64,000 nt of DNA from Endomychus coccineus (Eukaryota > Arthropoda > Insecta > Coleoptera > Endomychidae), in assembly GCA_958510875.1 (NCBI GenBank), contig OY294070.1, positions 22,993,631 to 23,057,630 of the forward strand, read 5' to 3'. Shown here piece by piece: positions 20,471-32,104 of the stretch. The notes below the pieces were generated by a model. It was given only the letters and a program-made list of their open reading frames with translations. It did no database searches and was not told the origin of the DNA. A program made the translations under genes and the position numbers. How positions within the stretch are numbered: the first letter of the stretch is position 1; the number at the start of each line of letters is the position of its first letter.

Positions 20471-20910
20471 ATTTATATGTAATTCTTAAACGATTACTTT
20501 AATATTTCGGGCAACGTAAACAAGGAAGAAATTTAATCTAAGAGCACCAAAGCAATGGGACAATTATTCTTGTGAAAGATGTCAGAAGTCCTAGCAACAC
20601 TTTCCAGCCTAGTGTTATGTTCCCGCCGGAAATTATTGACTTAAGTTGAATCTTCCGGATAGTATGAAATAAAATACTGTACACTCAGGTACGTATCGAG
20701 TTGTTTTCTGATAATCCTTGGACTCTCTCGATAAAAATAAGGAAAAGGAAGTCATCAGCGGAATTGAAAATAGATCGTCCAGCTCGTTATATTATCTATC
20801 ACATTTCCTTTCATAAATTATCCGCCAACTTCCATCCAATTTAATATCAATACAGGGAAGAAATGGTTTCCCATATCTGAGAGGCAGATTATACATAGTT
20901 GGAAGTAGGA

Positions 20911-20941
20911 TAAAAGTGTTAGTTTTTAGCTTGATGCAGTT
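20911..20941 (+). promoter_or_regulatory. Core promoter of the Ly6-like gene
   Basis: A TATA-like ATAAAAG at 20911-20917 lies about 26 bases before GCAGTTA (20935-20941), which resembles the arthropod initiator (TCAGT). The inferred start site near 20937 would give a leader of about 34 bases before the ATG at 20971. Inferred from spacing and motifs only. Confidence 0.45.
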
Positions 20942-20970
20942 ATATTTTCGTCAATAGCTGTTCAGACATC

Positions 20971-21016
20971 ATGAATAAACTACTGTTGGTATTTGTTGTA
21001 GCTGTATCAGCCATTG
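20971..21016 (+). CDS. Ly6/uPAR-like secreted protein, exon 1 (signal peptide)
   Basis: The exon encodes MNKLLLVFVVAVSAI plus the first base of a Gly codon, a classic signal peptide: a Lys near the start, then a Leu/Val/Phe core and small residues. It ends at a strong donor, G followed by GTGAGT (21017). The exon ends in phase 1, and exon 2 (24008) starts with the two bases GT that complete GGT, keeping the frame. Exon 1 is too short to be detected on length alone. It is called from the promoter, signal peptide, donor and matching phase. The protein should enter the secretory pathway. Confidence 0.75.
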
Positions 21017-21489
21017 GTGAGTAATTTCAATTATCATTATTATTATCACTAATTTTTAATAATTATAGTCTCTTTATTAATGTACATATATAATTTATTC
21101 AAATCGAATTATAAAACCTAATATAAAATTTATGATAAGAAGAATAAGACAACAAAATTGCCTTTACCAAAAATATTAGTTTACCAAGAATAATATAAAA
21201 TAATAAGATGATACTAAAAATAATTACGTATTTCATGAAACGAGAATCACGAATGCTGATATCGAACGTTTTGAAACTTGTAGTTATAGAGAAACAAATA
21301 TGATTATATATTAATTGATTCAAATTCGAACTTTTCATGTATTTTGAAGTTTCCAATTCGGTTTCAATAAAAATTTCCCTTATTAGCAGAATATTCATGG
21401 CTATTGGTCAAATCATTTTGATATTTGAAATCGTATCAACAATTAATTATGAAATAATACCAACATGGAATTGAGTTGTCTCTTGAGTT

Positions 21490-21904
21490 GTTATATCTCT
21501 TTTGAATCTACTCCAAAATACATGTCTACGGAAGTTCTACAAGGCAAAATTCTTGAACCGTTACTTTTTACTATAATCACACATCAAAAATGAAACTATA
21601 TATTATATATCCTGGCACAAACACAGTAATATGGGAGTGATATGAGGCAACTGTACAGGCTAATGAGCTTCATTTATAGTGCTTAAGCAATGAAATTATG
21701 CTAACTTTCAATTTTCAAATTTTCAAATTTCCTACTGAAAATACAAGTCAACTCAAATTTTTAGGAATAAAGCTAGAACACAAAATTATATGGGAGAAAC
21801 AAATTGTTAACATAATTGCAAAGTTAAGCCAATTATTTCATTTCAAATCCGAGAAACAATATGATATTATATTATTTGAATTCTTGGGATATAGGTCACT
21901 TTAA
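21490..21904 (+). pseudogene. LINE RT remnant inside the Ly6-like gene intron
   Basis: The reading STEVLQGKILEPLLFTIITH corresponds to RT motif B (VPQGSILGPLLF..YIND). The YADD region is deleted. NTSQLKFLGIKLEHKIIWEK is the thumb block (KFLGI.LD..L.W..H). Both are on the plus strand, the same orientation as the host gene. Stops and deletions make it inactive. CR1/Jockey group. Confidence 0.6.
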
Positions 21905-21924
21905 CACCTATATCTGTTATATTT

Positions 21925-22870
21925 TCATCTTCATGTACGTTTCGGTCACACTACCATCATCAGAAGGCTCTTATAACCTTTGTCTACTAAAAGCACTGTT
22001 AAAGTACTGAAGACCTTAATAGCTTAATAACCAATTGGATTCACTCAAATTCACTGTAGAAATAGAAACAGATTCCTTCCCTTGACATCAACATTATCAA
22101 AGATGGTCACCACTTGGAATTCAACATATACAAAAAAGAAATTGGTATATTCCGGCAGATTCAGCCTGTTCATAGATTATTAAACGCCTCTTTAAGCCAG
22201 CGAAGTTCCAAATTAAAGTCATTTACCTTCAAATAGTTCATTCAAATTCAACTTTCACTCACCATCCTTCTATAATTATTAAAATTTCATAATTTGGTTT
22301 CTAAATTTGCTATACAAATATATAGGTGTAAGAAGAAGCTAAAAAACCGCTTAGGCAACACCTCAGATGAAGTTTTCGACTTCGAAAATCCGGCATTCAC
22401 AAAATCGATTGTGAGTCGTGTTCAAAATGGCCATATAGGTCAAACTAGCAGGAACATTCTAACTCGGTATGAAAAATATTTTGCTCACAAAGGAAAATAA
22501 TGGTGAAAAATCAGAGTTGGCCGGACATATTTTTAATAAAAGCCACACCATTTCTCAAGGAACTTTATCACTCTTGAAACAGTGATGATAATTATCTAAG
22601 TAATTTAGAAGGGATGAAAATGTGTAAGCGAAAAAACAGTTCAATGAATTCAGATTTATCTCAAGCTGAGGTTTAATCTCTCATACTACTAATTATAAAT
22701 AATATTTAACAGGCACATTTCGATTTCTAGTTTAGTTTACTCTGATGATAACTTCTTGGTAGAAGTATTTTTAGTAGTAGATAAGGGTGATTATTTCTTA
22801 TTATAGTTTTATAGTGTAACCACAGTGTGAACTGTTATATAATTTGATGAAATGATCATCTTCATTATCA
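21925..22870 (+). mobile_element. PLE family B remnant with terminal repeat, in the same intron
   Basis: A minus-strand hammerhead-like scrap (21928-21968: CTGATGA, GGT..ACC stem II, GAAAC kept, cleavage site changed) precedes plus-strand coding scraps. These are NNQLDSLKFTVEIETDSF, a thumb (HRLLNASLSQ equivalent) and nuclease linker (CKKKLKNRLGNTSDEVFDFE; HIGQTSRNILTRYEKYFAHK). From about 22605 comes the terminal repeat shared with 44570-44800 (GTAAGCGAAAA, AGTTTACTCTGATGATAACT). Many frameshifts. Confidence 0.65.
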
Positions 22871-24007
22871 TGATACTCGTGTTAGTAATTAGAGAATAGC
22901 ATTATGTTTATTCTCTAGATTATAAGTTGGACACAATTGTGATCTATTTCAATGTGTACATACTGTGTTTTAAAAGTGATAAACTTTATTTGGGTGACCT
23001 CTACTTGGAATATGTTCTGCTAATGCCGATTATTCATCATTATTGTCTTTATATGGGCAAAATGTTCTCTATAACGAGTTAAAATGTTCCTTCTAGTTTT
23101 TGAGGTCGGAGATCATGATTTTTTATTTAATTTTAGTACACTTTAAAATAACAGCTTGTCTATGAAGACTTTTTACTTTTAATTCTATTTTCCTATATAT
23201 TTTTTCTTACTACAATCATATTACATTTGATCCGCAACAGTGTCCAGAAGCTAGTTTGTTAATAAAAGTGAGGGAAGTCACGTCATCAATTTTTAATCTT
23301 TTAGCTTGTTCTTCCATATATAAACGAGTTTTATTGCAAATTTAGAAAAAATCTTGTTATATAAATGAAATTAATGATACTACAATTATAAGATCCAGAA
23401 TTAAAATTTTATATTATAATATTAAAAGAAATTAAAATTGTTTGAATAAGTAATATTACTCCTATTATAATAGGGTGAGAAAAAAAAAATAAAATTGAAA
23501 CTAATAAAATTAAAAATAAACAGAGAAAAGAGAATATTAATTTTGGAGATTTTTGACTTACTAGACCAATATTTACTTAAACTATTAAAACAGATATTAA
23601 AATTGTTTTCTGGGGTTTCAAGATTTTTAATCAAGCGTAATCATTTACTTTTAATGTTATTGAACTTAGCATTCACTATATTTATTACGTTTTTATTTAA
23701 TTTTTATAGAAGTATTAATTATGAATATTATGTTTGTATAATTTTAATTTTTATGAGAGTTTGTGTCATATACTTTGGTAATAATAATTCGAACTCATTA
23801 AAATGATTATTTTAATTCTTTTGATATTTTATGATAAAAGTACTTTTATTCGAAATTTTTTTGATATCTTCATCATTTTTCTCTTTTAAAAATTAGATTT
23901 ATCATAAGCTGAACTAGATTATTTCTGTAAAATAATGTTGGATTTGATAGAACCTTCTTCGCCTGAATCATTTAAATGCAAGTCGTATTTAAGTACTCAT
24001 TTTGCAG
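22871..24007. other. Rest of the Ly6 intron; no gene
   Basis: Very AT-rich. 23400-23810 contains long A- and T-rich open frames on both strands that look like low-complexity shadows. TTTTTGAGGTCGGAGATCATGATT near 23097-23121 (split here by changes) is a possible decayed copy of the 32-bp motif discussed under the foldbacks. Confidence 0.5.
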
Positions 24008-24294
24008 GTGTTACCCATGGCCTGACATGTCTTTCCTGCCACAAAGGTCTAAGTGAAGAAGGTTTCGACGACTGCGCAAAAGCTACCAACGTCGCAACTG
24101 ACACTTGCGCCGAAGGAATTCGTCGTTGCGTAACACTACACAGCAAAGACGGTGACGTGTTGAGAGCATGCAATGAGCAATTCATGGATACCGAAGGAGC
24201 TTTTTGTGAATTATGGAAATCGCCCGATGATGTGTGCAAAGAATGTACCACAGATAACTGCAACACTGAAGTATTCCATGAATCAAAACAGTAG
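24008..24294 (+). CDS. Ly6/uPAR-like secreted protein, exon 2 (mature ten-Cys domain)
   Basis: An acceptor (TACTCATTTTGCAG) precedes 24008, and the frame runs to TAG at 24292-24294. The mature part starts GVTHGLTCLSCHKGLSEEGF. It has ten cysteines: an initial C-x2-C pair, further single Cys through TDTC, RRC, RAC and FCELW, and the closing VCKECTTDNCNTEV. The end C-x2-C-TTDNCN is the Ly6/uPAR (three-finger) signature. Total protein is about 110 residues with the signal peptide, the usual size for single-domain insect Ly6 proteins. No C-terminal hydrophobic tail follows (it ends FHESKQ), so it is probably secreted rather than GPI-anchored. The coding bases are clearly GC-richer than the flanks. 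The upstream open frame at 23935-24007 is intron. The ligand and role are unknown. Confidence 0.85.
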
Positions 24295-24368
24295 TTGTTT
24301 GGCCAAATATGTAAAAGAATATACAAACAAATACTTGTTACATATCTCTTTGGGAAGAGGAAATTTTC

Positions 24369-24374
24369 AATAAA
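24369..24374 (+). terminator. Poly(A) signal of the Ly6-like gene
   Basis: AATAAA occurs 75 bases after the stop codon, in an AT-rich 3' untranslated region, with a T-rich stretch (CACCTTATTTTC) about 15 bases further on. Confidence 0.65.
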
Positions 24375-24613
24375 CTTATCTCACACCTTATTTTCTTTGA
24401 ACCATTCCAGAATAATCGTGTAGTAGGTACATGTAGGTAGTAGATACTCAATTTATTGCATCACCAATATTCAAACTGAAATTCTGCTAAGCACTTTGCG
24501 AAATTTCAGTATAGAGTTATTAAGTTAAGTTTTTAACAAATACGAACAGAAAACTCAATCTATTATGTTTGCACTTTTAATTCATTTATCTGTTCTAGGA
24601 TATTTAGCCTTTT

Positions 24614-25519
24614 AGTCCAAGCTGTGAACCGGGATTTTAGCTATAATAAAAAAAAAACATGTAAGTTCGAATCAAACAATTTTTTTTGCATTAGCTTCAG
24701 GAAGTTCTCAGGATCATTCATACACCTTAAAACCTGTTGGGAACCCCAACCCCACCCATTGGGGGCGAAAATGGCCCGAAATCTCCAAGTATTGAATTGT
24801 ATTTTCTACAAAAAAAGGTATTTTGGTATTTCGAGTGCACTTAGGAAGTTTTTTGGGTCGCTGAACACGAATCCGTAGCCAGATTTACTTGCAATACATC
24901 GTAGGGATGGTCAAATCGCACCACCAATATGTTATTTTGCGTGTTTTTGGCATTTCGAATGCACCAAGGGGGTTTTTTGGGTCGCTGAATACGATTCCGA
25001 AGCCAGATTTACTCCGAAGTATTTTTAAAATGCAAAAATAATAAAAATTTAGAAGCGTGTAAAATTAGCCATTTTTGTAAATTTCTCACCCCTACAATGA
25101 TATTCGAATAAATCTGGCTTCGGAATCGTATTCAGCGACCCAAAAAACCACCTTGGTGCATTCGAAATGTCTAAAACACGTAAATTGCAAAATAGCATAT
25201 TAGGAGTGCAAAACTGGCCAGTTTTGTCGATTTGACCACCCCTGAGATAGATTGCAAGTAAATCTGGCTACGAAATCGTGTTCAGCGACCAAAATAAACC
25301 CCTAGGTGCACTCGAAATGGTAAAATACCTTTTTTGTAGAAAATACAATTCAAGACTTGGGGATTTCGGCCATTTTCGCCCCCAATGGGTGGGGTTGGGG
25401 TTCCCAAGAGGTTTTAGAGTGTATGAATGATCCGGAGAACCTCCTGAAGCTAATGCAAACAAAAATGTTTGATCCGAACTTACACGTTTTTTCTTTATTT
25501 TCCGGTTCATAGCCTGGAC
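24614..25519. repeat. Large foldback element, ~400-bp inverted arms, 906 bp
   Basis: The left end AGTCCAAGCTGTGAACCGG (24614-24632) is mirrored by CCGGTTCATAGCCTGGACT (25501-25519), and similarity continues inward to a spacer of about 60 bases near 25020-25085. Shared blocks: CCCCAACCCCACCCATTGGG, the AAAAAAGGTATTTT run, and two copies per arm of the GGGTCGCTGAA.ACGATTCCG..GCCAGATTT motif (24855, 24979; inverse at 25105, 25262). No coding capacity. It starts only 240 bases after the Ly6 poly(A) signal. Confidence 0.85.
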
Positions 25520-25577
25520 TGTTTGTTTGCATATACAAAAGTATGGTAAGTAAGTCATAACTTTATTTCGGGAAAAA

Positions 25578-25758
25578 GTAAATTGAGTCTCATTTCCATA
25601 TTCCAATAAAAGTTCAGTTCCACTGATAAAATCATACTACGTAAATTGAGTCAATATAATATAAAAATTATATAATATAAATTCAATATAATTCCCGGAA
25701 TATTTTTATAAATGAGAGTGTTAAGATTAGTGCGATTGCAATATTTGCAAGGATGGCA
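25578..25758 (-). repeat. Reverse copy of the 3464-3670 composite repeat
   Basis: Reading the minus strand gives CTTGCAAATATTGCAATCGC, CTCTCATTTATAAAAATATTCC, GGGAATT and then the ACTCAATTTACGTAGTATGA / TTTTATCAGTGGAAC units in the same order as 3464-3670. The two loci therefore share one composite unit, in opposite orientation 22 kb apart. Confidence 0.7.
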
Positions 25759-25954
25759 TGATTTTCGTCACAATTTGATTGCGGGGACCGGTCAAGGTCC
25801 CAGATAAATTTAAGGGTGCCTGAAACTGGTCACACAGAGCTTACTTTGGTAAGAACAGAAAGGATAGACAGGGGCTTGTCTTCAAACTTATAATCATTAT
25901 ATTTTTCGTGTTGTGCGTGCTAACAAGTAATAGTTAACATTATTTTCAAAATTT

Positions 25955-26200
25955 AAAATATCGTTTGTGAAAGAAATTATTAGTGAGCGCAGAAACACCA
26001 AAATAGTGTACGAAAGTTATAAGTTTTCTAAACATCGATCTCAACTAATGAAACTGTCTGGAGGTGCATCAAACGGCCTAAATGTAATGTTTATGTGGGT
26101 GGAATCGGGTAATTTTGTTGCAACAACACTAAGAAATCAACATAATCACTAACTTGAAGAGAAAATTGTTAGACAAGTTCTTGATCTGCAAATGAAAAGT
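25955..26200 (+). pseudogene. FLYWCH-type zinc-finger-like fragment
   Basis: The frame reads NTKIVYESYKFSKHRSQLMK, then VMFMWVESGNFVATTLRNQH and NH. This resembles FLYWCH fingers (pattern G.P.L...GY.F......W.C....C.A...T.....HNH), except that the two cysteines read Met/Val and Asn. FLYWCH fingers occur in mod(mdg4)-like proteins and in MULE transposons. The stop directly after HNH and loss of the zinc ligands suggest a pseudogene or mobile-element scrap. Confidence 0.4.
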
Positions 26201-26329
26201 GGAAGAACCTACCGGCAGACCAAATAAAATATAGCATAAAGAATTAGCTTGAAATGATTTTCCGTCAGATTTTTCTTCAGAAACCTTGACTCCCCGTTCT
26301 TTCCAGAAGTTTCTGGACTGTAACAAGTT

Positions 26330-28625
26330 TGGTTCTTGTCTACCATATGAGAACTGTACCGAGTCTAAGGGATAATAAGCTGAGTAGATTCACACCAGAT
26401 GCTTAGGCCCCAAATCCCACATCATGCCAATTGCTCGCGAACACTGCCAAAAGATTATCATAGTATTTTGGCACCTAGTCTCCAGTTGCTTCTGCTAGAG
26501 AATTCATATAATTGCGTCCGAAAATAAAGTTACAAATAACCTACTAACCTAGAATTGTCGCTTATACCGGTAATGCAAAATTGTAACCTAAATAGAAAGA
26601 TAATAAAAAAGAATACGTTGGAATCGTGTAAGTTTAGAAACTACGTCTTGGTATTGATTGTTTGAAATTCCAAGATTTCCAAGAAGTTGACAGAGCTGGA
26701 GTAGAATAAATATTATAGTAGAAAGGACTAAGTCGAATTAGTATCTCATGACTTTAAATTTCCAGGATTTCAATTTGATTGAAGATGTGATTGTTGATGT
26801 TTCGCCACCATTCGAATCTAACTTGTGATAATTTTGTTTGCTTAACTCGTTTCGCCCAAGGTAGGTATTCCCAACAACTAATCGAACCCAATTATTATCT
26901 TGTTATTAAATGATTATGAGGTGTACTATTATTCAAAACTAAGCTGTATTAGAATTCATTGTTTGAACTACATTAATCTTATTCCAATGAATTATTCATG
27001 AATTGCTTCAGAGTGAATTAAAAAACGATTAAAGTAATGTACAATTGTTATTGTAGACACGGAAGGGAAACTGCAAATAGATTCTCGCCATTGTGAATAC
27101 CTTTAGGACGTTCATTGCATGTTCATTGTGAAAAAAATGTATACAAGATATAATATTCAGTATGGGGCTTTCAGAGAAAATTGACGTCAAGCTAGTAATT
27201 CAGTTGGACCAATTCATCTGAACATCTTGCATCGGGCGTGGGACTGCAACTTGCAATTTCGTTGGGTAGTGAAAATGTAAAATACCGGGGGGGGGGGGGA
27301 AGGGCTAAAGAGACGGTAGGTGAGGTTACTAGGCGTACTGAAGAAATAATAACATTACATCGATTTTTTCATTTTAATTATGTATTTTATTTTAAATACA
27401 TTTCGAAGATAGATTGAAATTAACTTTTTCAAAGATGATTCGAATTACATCCATCAGTTCATTGAGATTCAAAGTATTTCACGATGTATATTTAACACTG
27501 CGACAATAGTTTAAATTTATTATAACACTTTCACTAATTCAGGTATTAGGCTCATAATATATGCATTAATTCGATCTGACCAAACTCACAAAAAAAATGA
27601 TCAACTGATACGTAACTCTAAGTGGATATTTATTTAAGAACTTGTAATCTTAGAGCTGAAGAATTTGTTCTTATTTGTTAATTTTTACTTCATAATTTAT
27701 ACTGAATGAATTGAATAAATCTTATAAAGGAGAAAAATGAGTTTACATTCTAACCCTTTACCACTGCGAGAATAGTAATTAAGGTATCAAGGGTGTTATC
27801 AGGATAATAACGTCCCCTGGTCCGCAATGTACATCGACCGAGGGCTTATTATTGTTATAATACCTATATGATGCTTTCTAAGGTTAATGTATGTGCTCAA
27901 AATTTTGACATTTAAGATTATCTTAATTTGCCATCTATGAATTCTATGAAAGTACAGAGGATTATTTGATATTAGAGAGAATATGACGATGACGGCAGTA
28001 ACCCTACCATTGTTGGACCATGTAGTAGTTTTCTGTTCAGTTGTAGTGAGAAGAAGAGAATATTTCTGACGAACTGTTATTAAAGGCTACCAAAGTGACC
28101 GAGGCATAAAACCAAAACGATTTTTCGAAAATTTTACTTCTAAGATCACAAAATTGCTAGTTTGACATCAGATTGACATTTAGTTTTCATTGAGATGTTG
28201 ATAAGGATTACTTGTAATTTTATATCAAAATTCATTTATTGCTATGGTGATTGCATTATAAATCCACAGTGCCCTAGGGTAACATATTTATTCATAACGC
28301 CCTCGGGCATTATATCTAATGTAATGTATCTCAAAATAGGGTGGCCATTGAACAATAACAAAATATTAGGATGTCAAGGCCATTATTAGAGCTTGTAAAT
28401 TTACTGAAAATCTCATGACCGTGAGTGGTTGACGTGTCAATAGAGGGAAAGAAGAACGATCTATTTATACAATCCAATTGACTTGTAAGTTTTCACTTCC
28501 GTATTTCTTGATGAATGTGATACTGAAGATTTACGTTAGTTTCTTTGACATTTGGTGACACCCACGTTCTGTAGGCCACACTAAACAATTATTGTGTAAA
28601 TGTTTCTTTTTTTTGTTACAAAATA
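26330..28625. other. No gene seen; 13-base G run at 27287-27299
   Basis: AT-rich, with no coding domain I can support. The only notable point is CC followed by 13 consecutive G (27287-27299) and then AAGGGC, which stands out strongly against the base composition. Confidence 0.5.
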
Positions 28626-28629
28626 CCTC

Positions 28630-29659
28630 AATTCACAAATTTGGAACTCGCAGACATGCATTTTTTGTACGGGTTTCGTAATGACAATGCACGTGCGACT
28701 GAGCGGGAATATTTTCAAACAGGAGAATACCTGGGCGACAAGTATTTGTCGATATTCATAGAAATTTGACTGATCATGGCAATTTTCGACGTGTTCGTGG
28801 ACAAGGAAGACCTTCAAAAGGACATAACATGGAAAACATTTTAAATGTCTTCGAGAATAATCCGCAAATCAGTATAAAGACTGTATCCTGAAATTCTAAC
28901 GTGTCTAGGGCAACAGTAAACAGTAGACAACTGACCAATAAAATACCAAATTGATTGATTTTAGATAGGGAGGACGTTGAAAATTCATCCATTTTACCAA
29001 CGTGTGCAGAATTTATTGCCATGCGATTATCAGCCAAGGATACAGTACTGCCAATGGATTTTTTGAAATGAAAATGCTCTATCGAACATTCTTTGGAGTA
29101 ATGAATTCATCATCACCAGGAATGGAGTGTCCAATATCCACAACACCCATGTGTAGGCAAATGATAATCCCAGAGTGGTGGGACGATTTAATTTTGAGCA
29201 TCGCTTCTCTGTAAATACATGGGCAGGAATGATAGGGGTTAACTCATTGGTTCGGTCGTGTTACCCAACCGCTTCAATGCGCATGAGTATCAACTGCCTG
29301 CAGAATAATCTGGGCCTAATCTTTGTAAGATGTTCCTCTCAATTACGGCAAAACATGTATTACCAATACGACGGGGCTACAGCATATCAAGGACACCATG
29401 TTAGTGTATAGTTAAGTGAAAAATATCCTAGAAGGCCACGCTGATCACCGGACCTCAATCCTCTTGATTATTATTTATGGGGCATATGAAAGCGTTGGTT
29501 TATGAAACTCAGGTGAACACGCAGGAAGAATTGCTTCGACGAATAGAACTGGCAGCAAATGAGCTTCAAATTTTGAGAGCCACAAGCGCTATAAGTCGTC
29601 GAGCGAGAATGTGCATTGGAAAAAATGAAGTTTACTTAAGGAATTTCTATGAAAATTGA
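28630..29659 (+). pseudogene. Tc1/mariner-type (IS630-like) transposase pseudogene
   Basis: The N-terminal helix-turn-helix part (28690-28960) has YFQTGEYLGDKYLSIFIEI-type remnants, then HGNFRRVRGQGRPSKGHNME, NNPQISIKTVS and SNVSRATVNRQL. The catalytic part (29080-29659) has ILWSNEFIITRNG (the usual SDE reads SNE), WAGMIGVNSLVRSCYP, RQNMYYQYDGATAYQGHHV with the second Asp kept, SPDLNPLDYYLWGYMKALVY-type residues with the third Asp, and TQEELLRRIELAANELQ. Stops and frame changes are present. It is the insect transposase type often called Tc3/mariner DUF4817-like. Inactive because of the first Asp change and the stops. Confidence 0.75.
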
Positions 29660-31190
29660 GATTTCGCAACATATTCATGTTATCTTGACTATAGTTTTTC
29701 GGTTATTGAATTTTGATATTGCTTATTTCGTGTTGACTGCTTTTGATTCGTTGATCAAATATTATCAAGCAGATCCTATCGGAGCTTTCAAAACATAAAA
29801 TACTTGAGAGATTTTTTTTTGCATTCATTTTAATGGAAAACGATTTATCATCAAGAGTCACACACACAGAAAACCTGGGGTAGTTTTTTATCCTATCGTC
29901 TTCCTATCTTACGCGTCGCTACGAAAATATATGTAGCAATGTTGTGTATAATTTGTGGGATGTAACAATATTTTTAAATCGTTTTTACTCGAAAATGATA
30001 AGACATCTGATCGATACGGAACTTTAATTCTGTAAAAGGTCTAAACATTTATAATTCGAGACTAAATCATCGAAAAATTTGCATACGAAAAACTTACAGT
30101 GAAATTTAACGTACCCCCACCCAGTTTTAGACACTACTGAATGAAATTTTCAAATAATTTTTCATTTACTGCATTGGCCATGGAAACTTTAGTTCTTGTA
30201 CCAAATTGCATCATTTCATCACATGGCGTTTCGGAAATATTCAGAAAATACCATCTTCAGGAGCGTACTTTGAGGAAGCCGTAGCTCTCTTATAAACCAT
30301 TTTTCGACCAATGTTCATTCGAACTTTTTTCCTATTCTTCATCGCAGAAGCCGCTTGGTGAAGTTTGGAAGGCTAATTATGGGACATCCTGTGTACATAC
30401 GCGGAGTTTAATGGAGCTATATAAATTTCGTACACAAATTTTGACCAAGAACCTATTTTTTTTTCGATTCAAACAAAATCAGTAAAATGCTACTGAGTTG
30501 AATATGGCTAGAGACTCCTATAACCTTATTGATGTGATAGAATATTTTCAACTATGATATGATATTGTATGTCTTCCTAATATAGCCATATCTTTCAAAG
30601 ATTATTCACCGTTATGTTGACAAAAACGCCTGAAACATGATAACAACGAAAATAAACCAGCCAATATTAACTCGAGATGGATGAGCTATCGCACATGATC
30701 TATCAAATTTTGTAATTTGTTATGCTCTTCGAGCACAATTAAATTAATGGTTTCTCCAATTTTCCAGTGGCTTATAATCATTTTAATGGTTATTTTGTAC
30801 GTTTATAAATAGAATGTCTTCGCATACATTCATCTAAAAGTAAATTATACACCGGGCAGACTATGAAGCTAACAATAATTATTTACCGTTTCTATTTTTC
30901 TAATTACTTCATCAGTTAACTACTGCCGCCGTTTCTTCACCGCATACACAATCTGAAGGTCTAATTTCTCGGTGATATCGCGATCTTCATTATCATTTTC
31001 AATTTTAATATATGCTCATTTATGTTATCGTACTTATAATTGAAATTTACGAACCTCAGGCTCTGTTTAATTTATCTGTGTGATGTCTGAAAAGTAATTA
31101 CAGGTTTGTGGTATCCCACAATTACTCACAGGTTGGTCTATGATGAATAAACATATTTTTAACGTGAAGAAATTTAAAAGAAAACGAATA
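29660..31190. other. No gene; candidate transposon terminus at 30382-30395
   Basis: GGACATCCTGTGTA (30382-30395) reads TACACAGGATGTCC on the minus strand, the usual terminal repeat of the transposase type at 28630-29659, so it may be that element's right end. The matching left end was not found. Around 30805 a TATAAATAG precedes an ATG (30864) coding a short hydrophobic peptide that stops after 18 codons; I do not call a gene. Confidence 0.35.
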
Positions 31191-31194
31191 TATT

Positions 31195-31590
31195 GTTATT
31201 AAAAAGGCTTTTTACTGAGTTTTGATTGCCCCACGTTGGTGACAATTGTTATAAAAAAGGCTTTACCTTTTCATTTATAAATTATAAATTAATGATATTT
31301 TGTTCAATTTTAATTTCACTTTAATTTTATTCTAACGGCTAGCTTTTTATTTTGATTTGATTTTTTTGAATTTATATTTTATATGATTTGTTTTGCTTGA
31401 TTTGAATGAAAATGATCTTTTCATATTATATGGAATTAAACACAATATTTTGTTTGAATAATAAGAATTGGCGCCCAACGTGTGGCAATCAAAACTCAGT
31501 AAAGAGCTTATTTTAATAACAATTGGTGCCCACCGTGGGGAAATCAAAACTCAGTAAAGAGCTTATTTTAATAACAATATGTTGATAATA
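31195..31590 (+). mobile_element. LTR retrotransposon scrap with tRNA-Lys primer-binding sites
   Basis: TGGCGCCCAACGTGTGG (31469-31485) matches the primer-binding site complementary to tRNA-Lys that follows the 5' LTR in gypsy-type elements. Just upstream, 31325-31460 is LTR-like (GGCTAGCTTTTTAT, then TTATATGGAATTAAACACAA) and recurs at 51134-51290. The site is repeated in tandem (TGGTGCCCACCGTGGGG, 31524-31540), each followed by AAATCAAAACTCAGTAAAGA. It also appears inverted at 31229-31245 with the same neighbour sequence. No gag or pol is present. Confidence 0.6.
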
Positions 31591-32104
31591 AAAACATTGA
31601 ATATTGGATAAAATCGGATTCACTCTCACCAATTTAATTTTTCTCCACTTTCCAATAAATGTTAAGTAGAGCTCAATATTTATAAAAATTCTACATTTCA
31701 GAATCATATTTTATATAGTATTTAAATCGAATCAAAACTTTCGTGTATACTATTGTATAAAACGAAAATAAAATAATATTAACATTATAATTTTCAAAAG
31801 CTCATCTTTGTGTCATATTTAACCAGAATAAGAAGGCTTTACAACTCACCATTAAATCTCACATGCAGTATCCAGTTTGCCCCAAAAATAATTTTATTTC
31901 AATCCGTTAGAAAAACCACTAAATGTTCTAGTTTCAAAGGGAAAGCCTTGTATATTATTGCTCGTTCGGAAAGCTCTTCGAATTCATCAGTCCTCTATGT
32001 ATAGTGTAGACCTTCGATAGTTATTGATTTATGACCGTTCACTTGATGTTCTGCTTTTCGACTGAGGGATAGGTTGTGAACATTATGAGGCATGTTTTGT
32101 TCAC

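Noticed and set aside
23935..24007. ATG-initiated upstream extension of the Ly6-like exon
   Set aside because: It crosses a good splice acceptor (TTTTGCAG), has non-coding composition and lacks a signal peptide. The exon at 20971 fits in phase and supplies one.
24614..25519. Interpretation of the foldback arms as LTRs
   Set aside because: The arms are inverted, not direct, and no primer site or pol lies between them.
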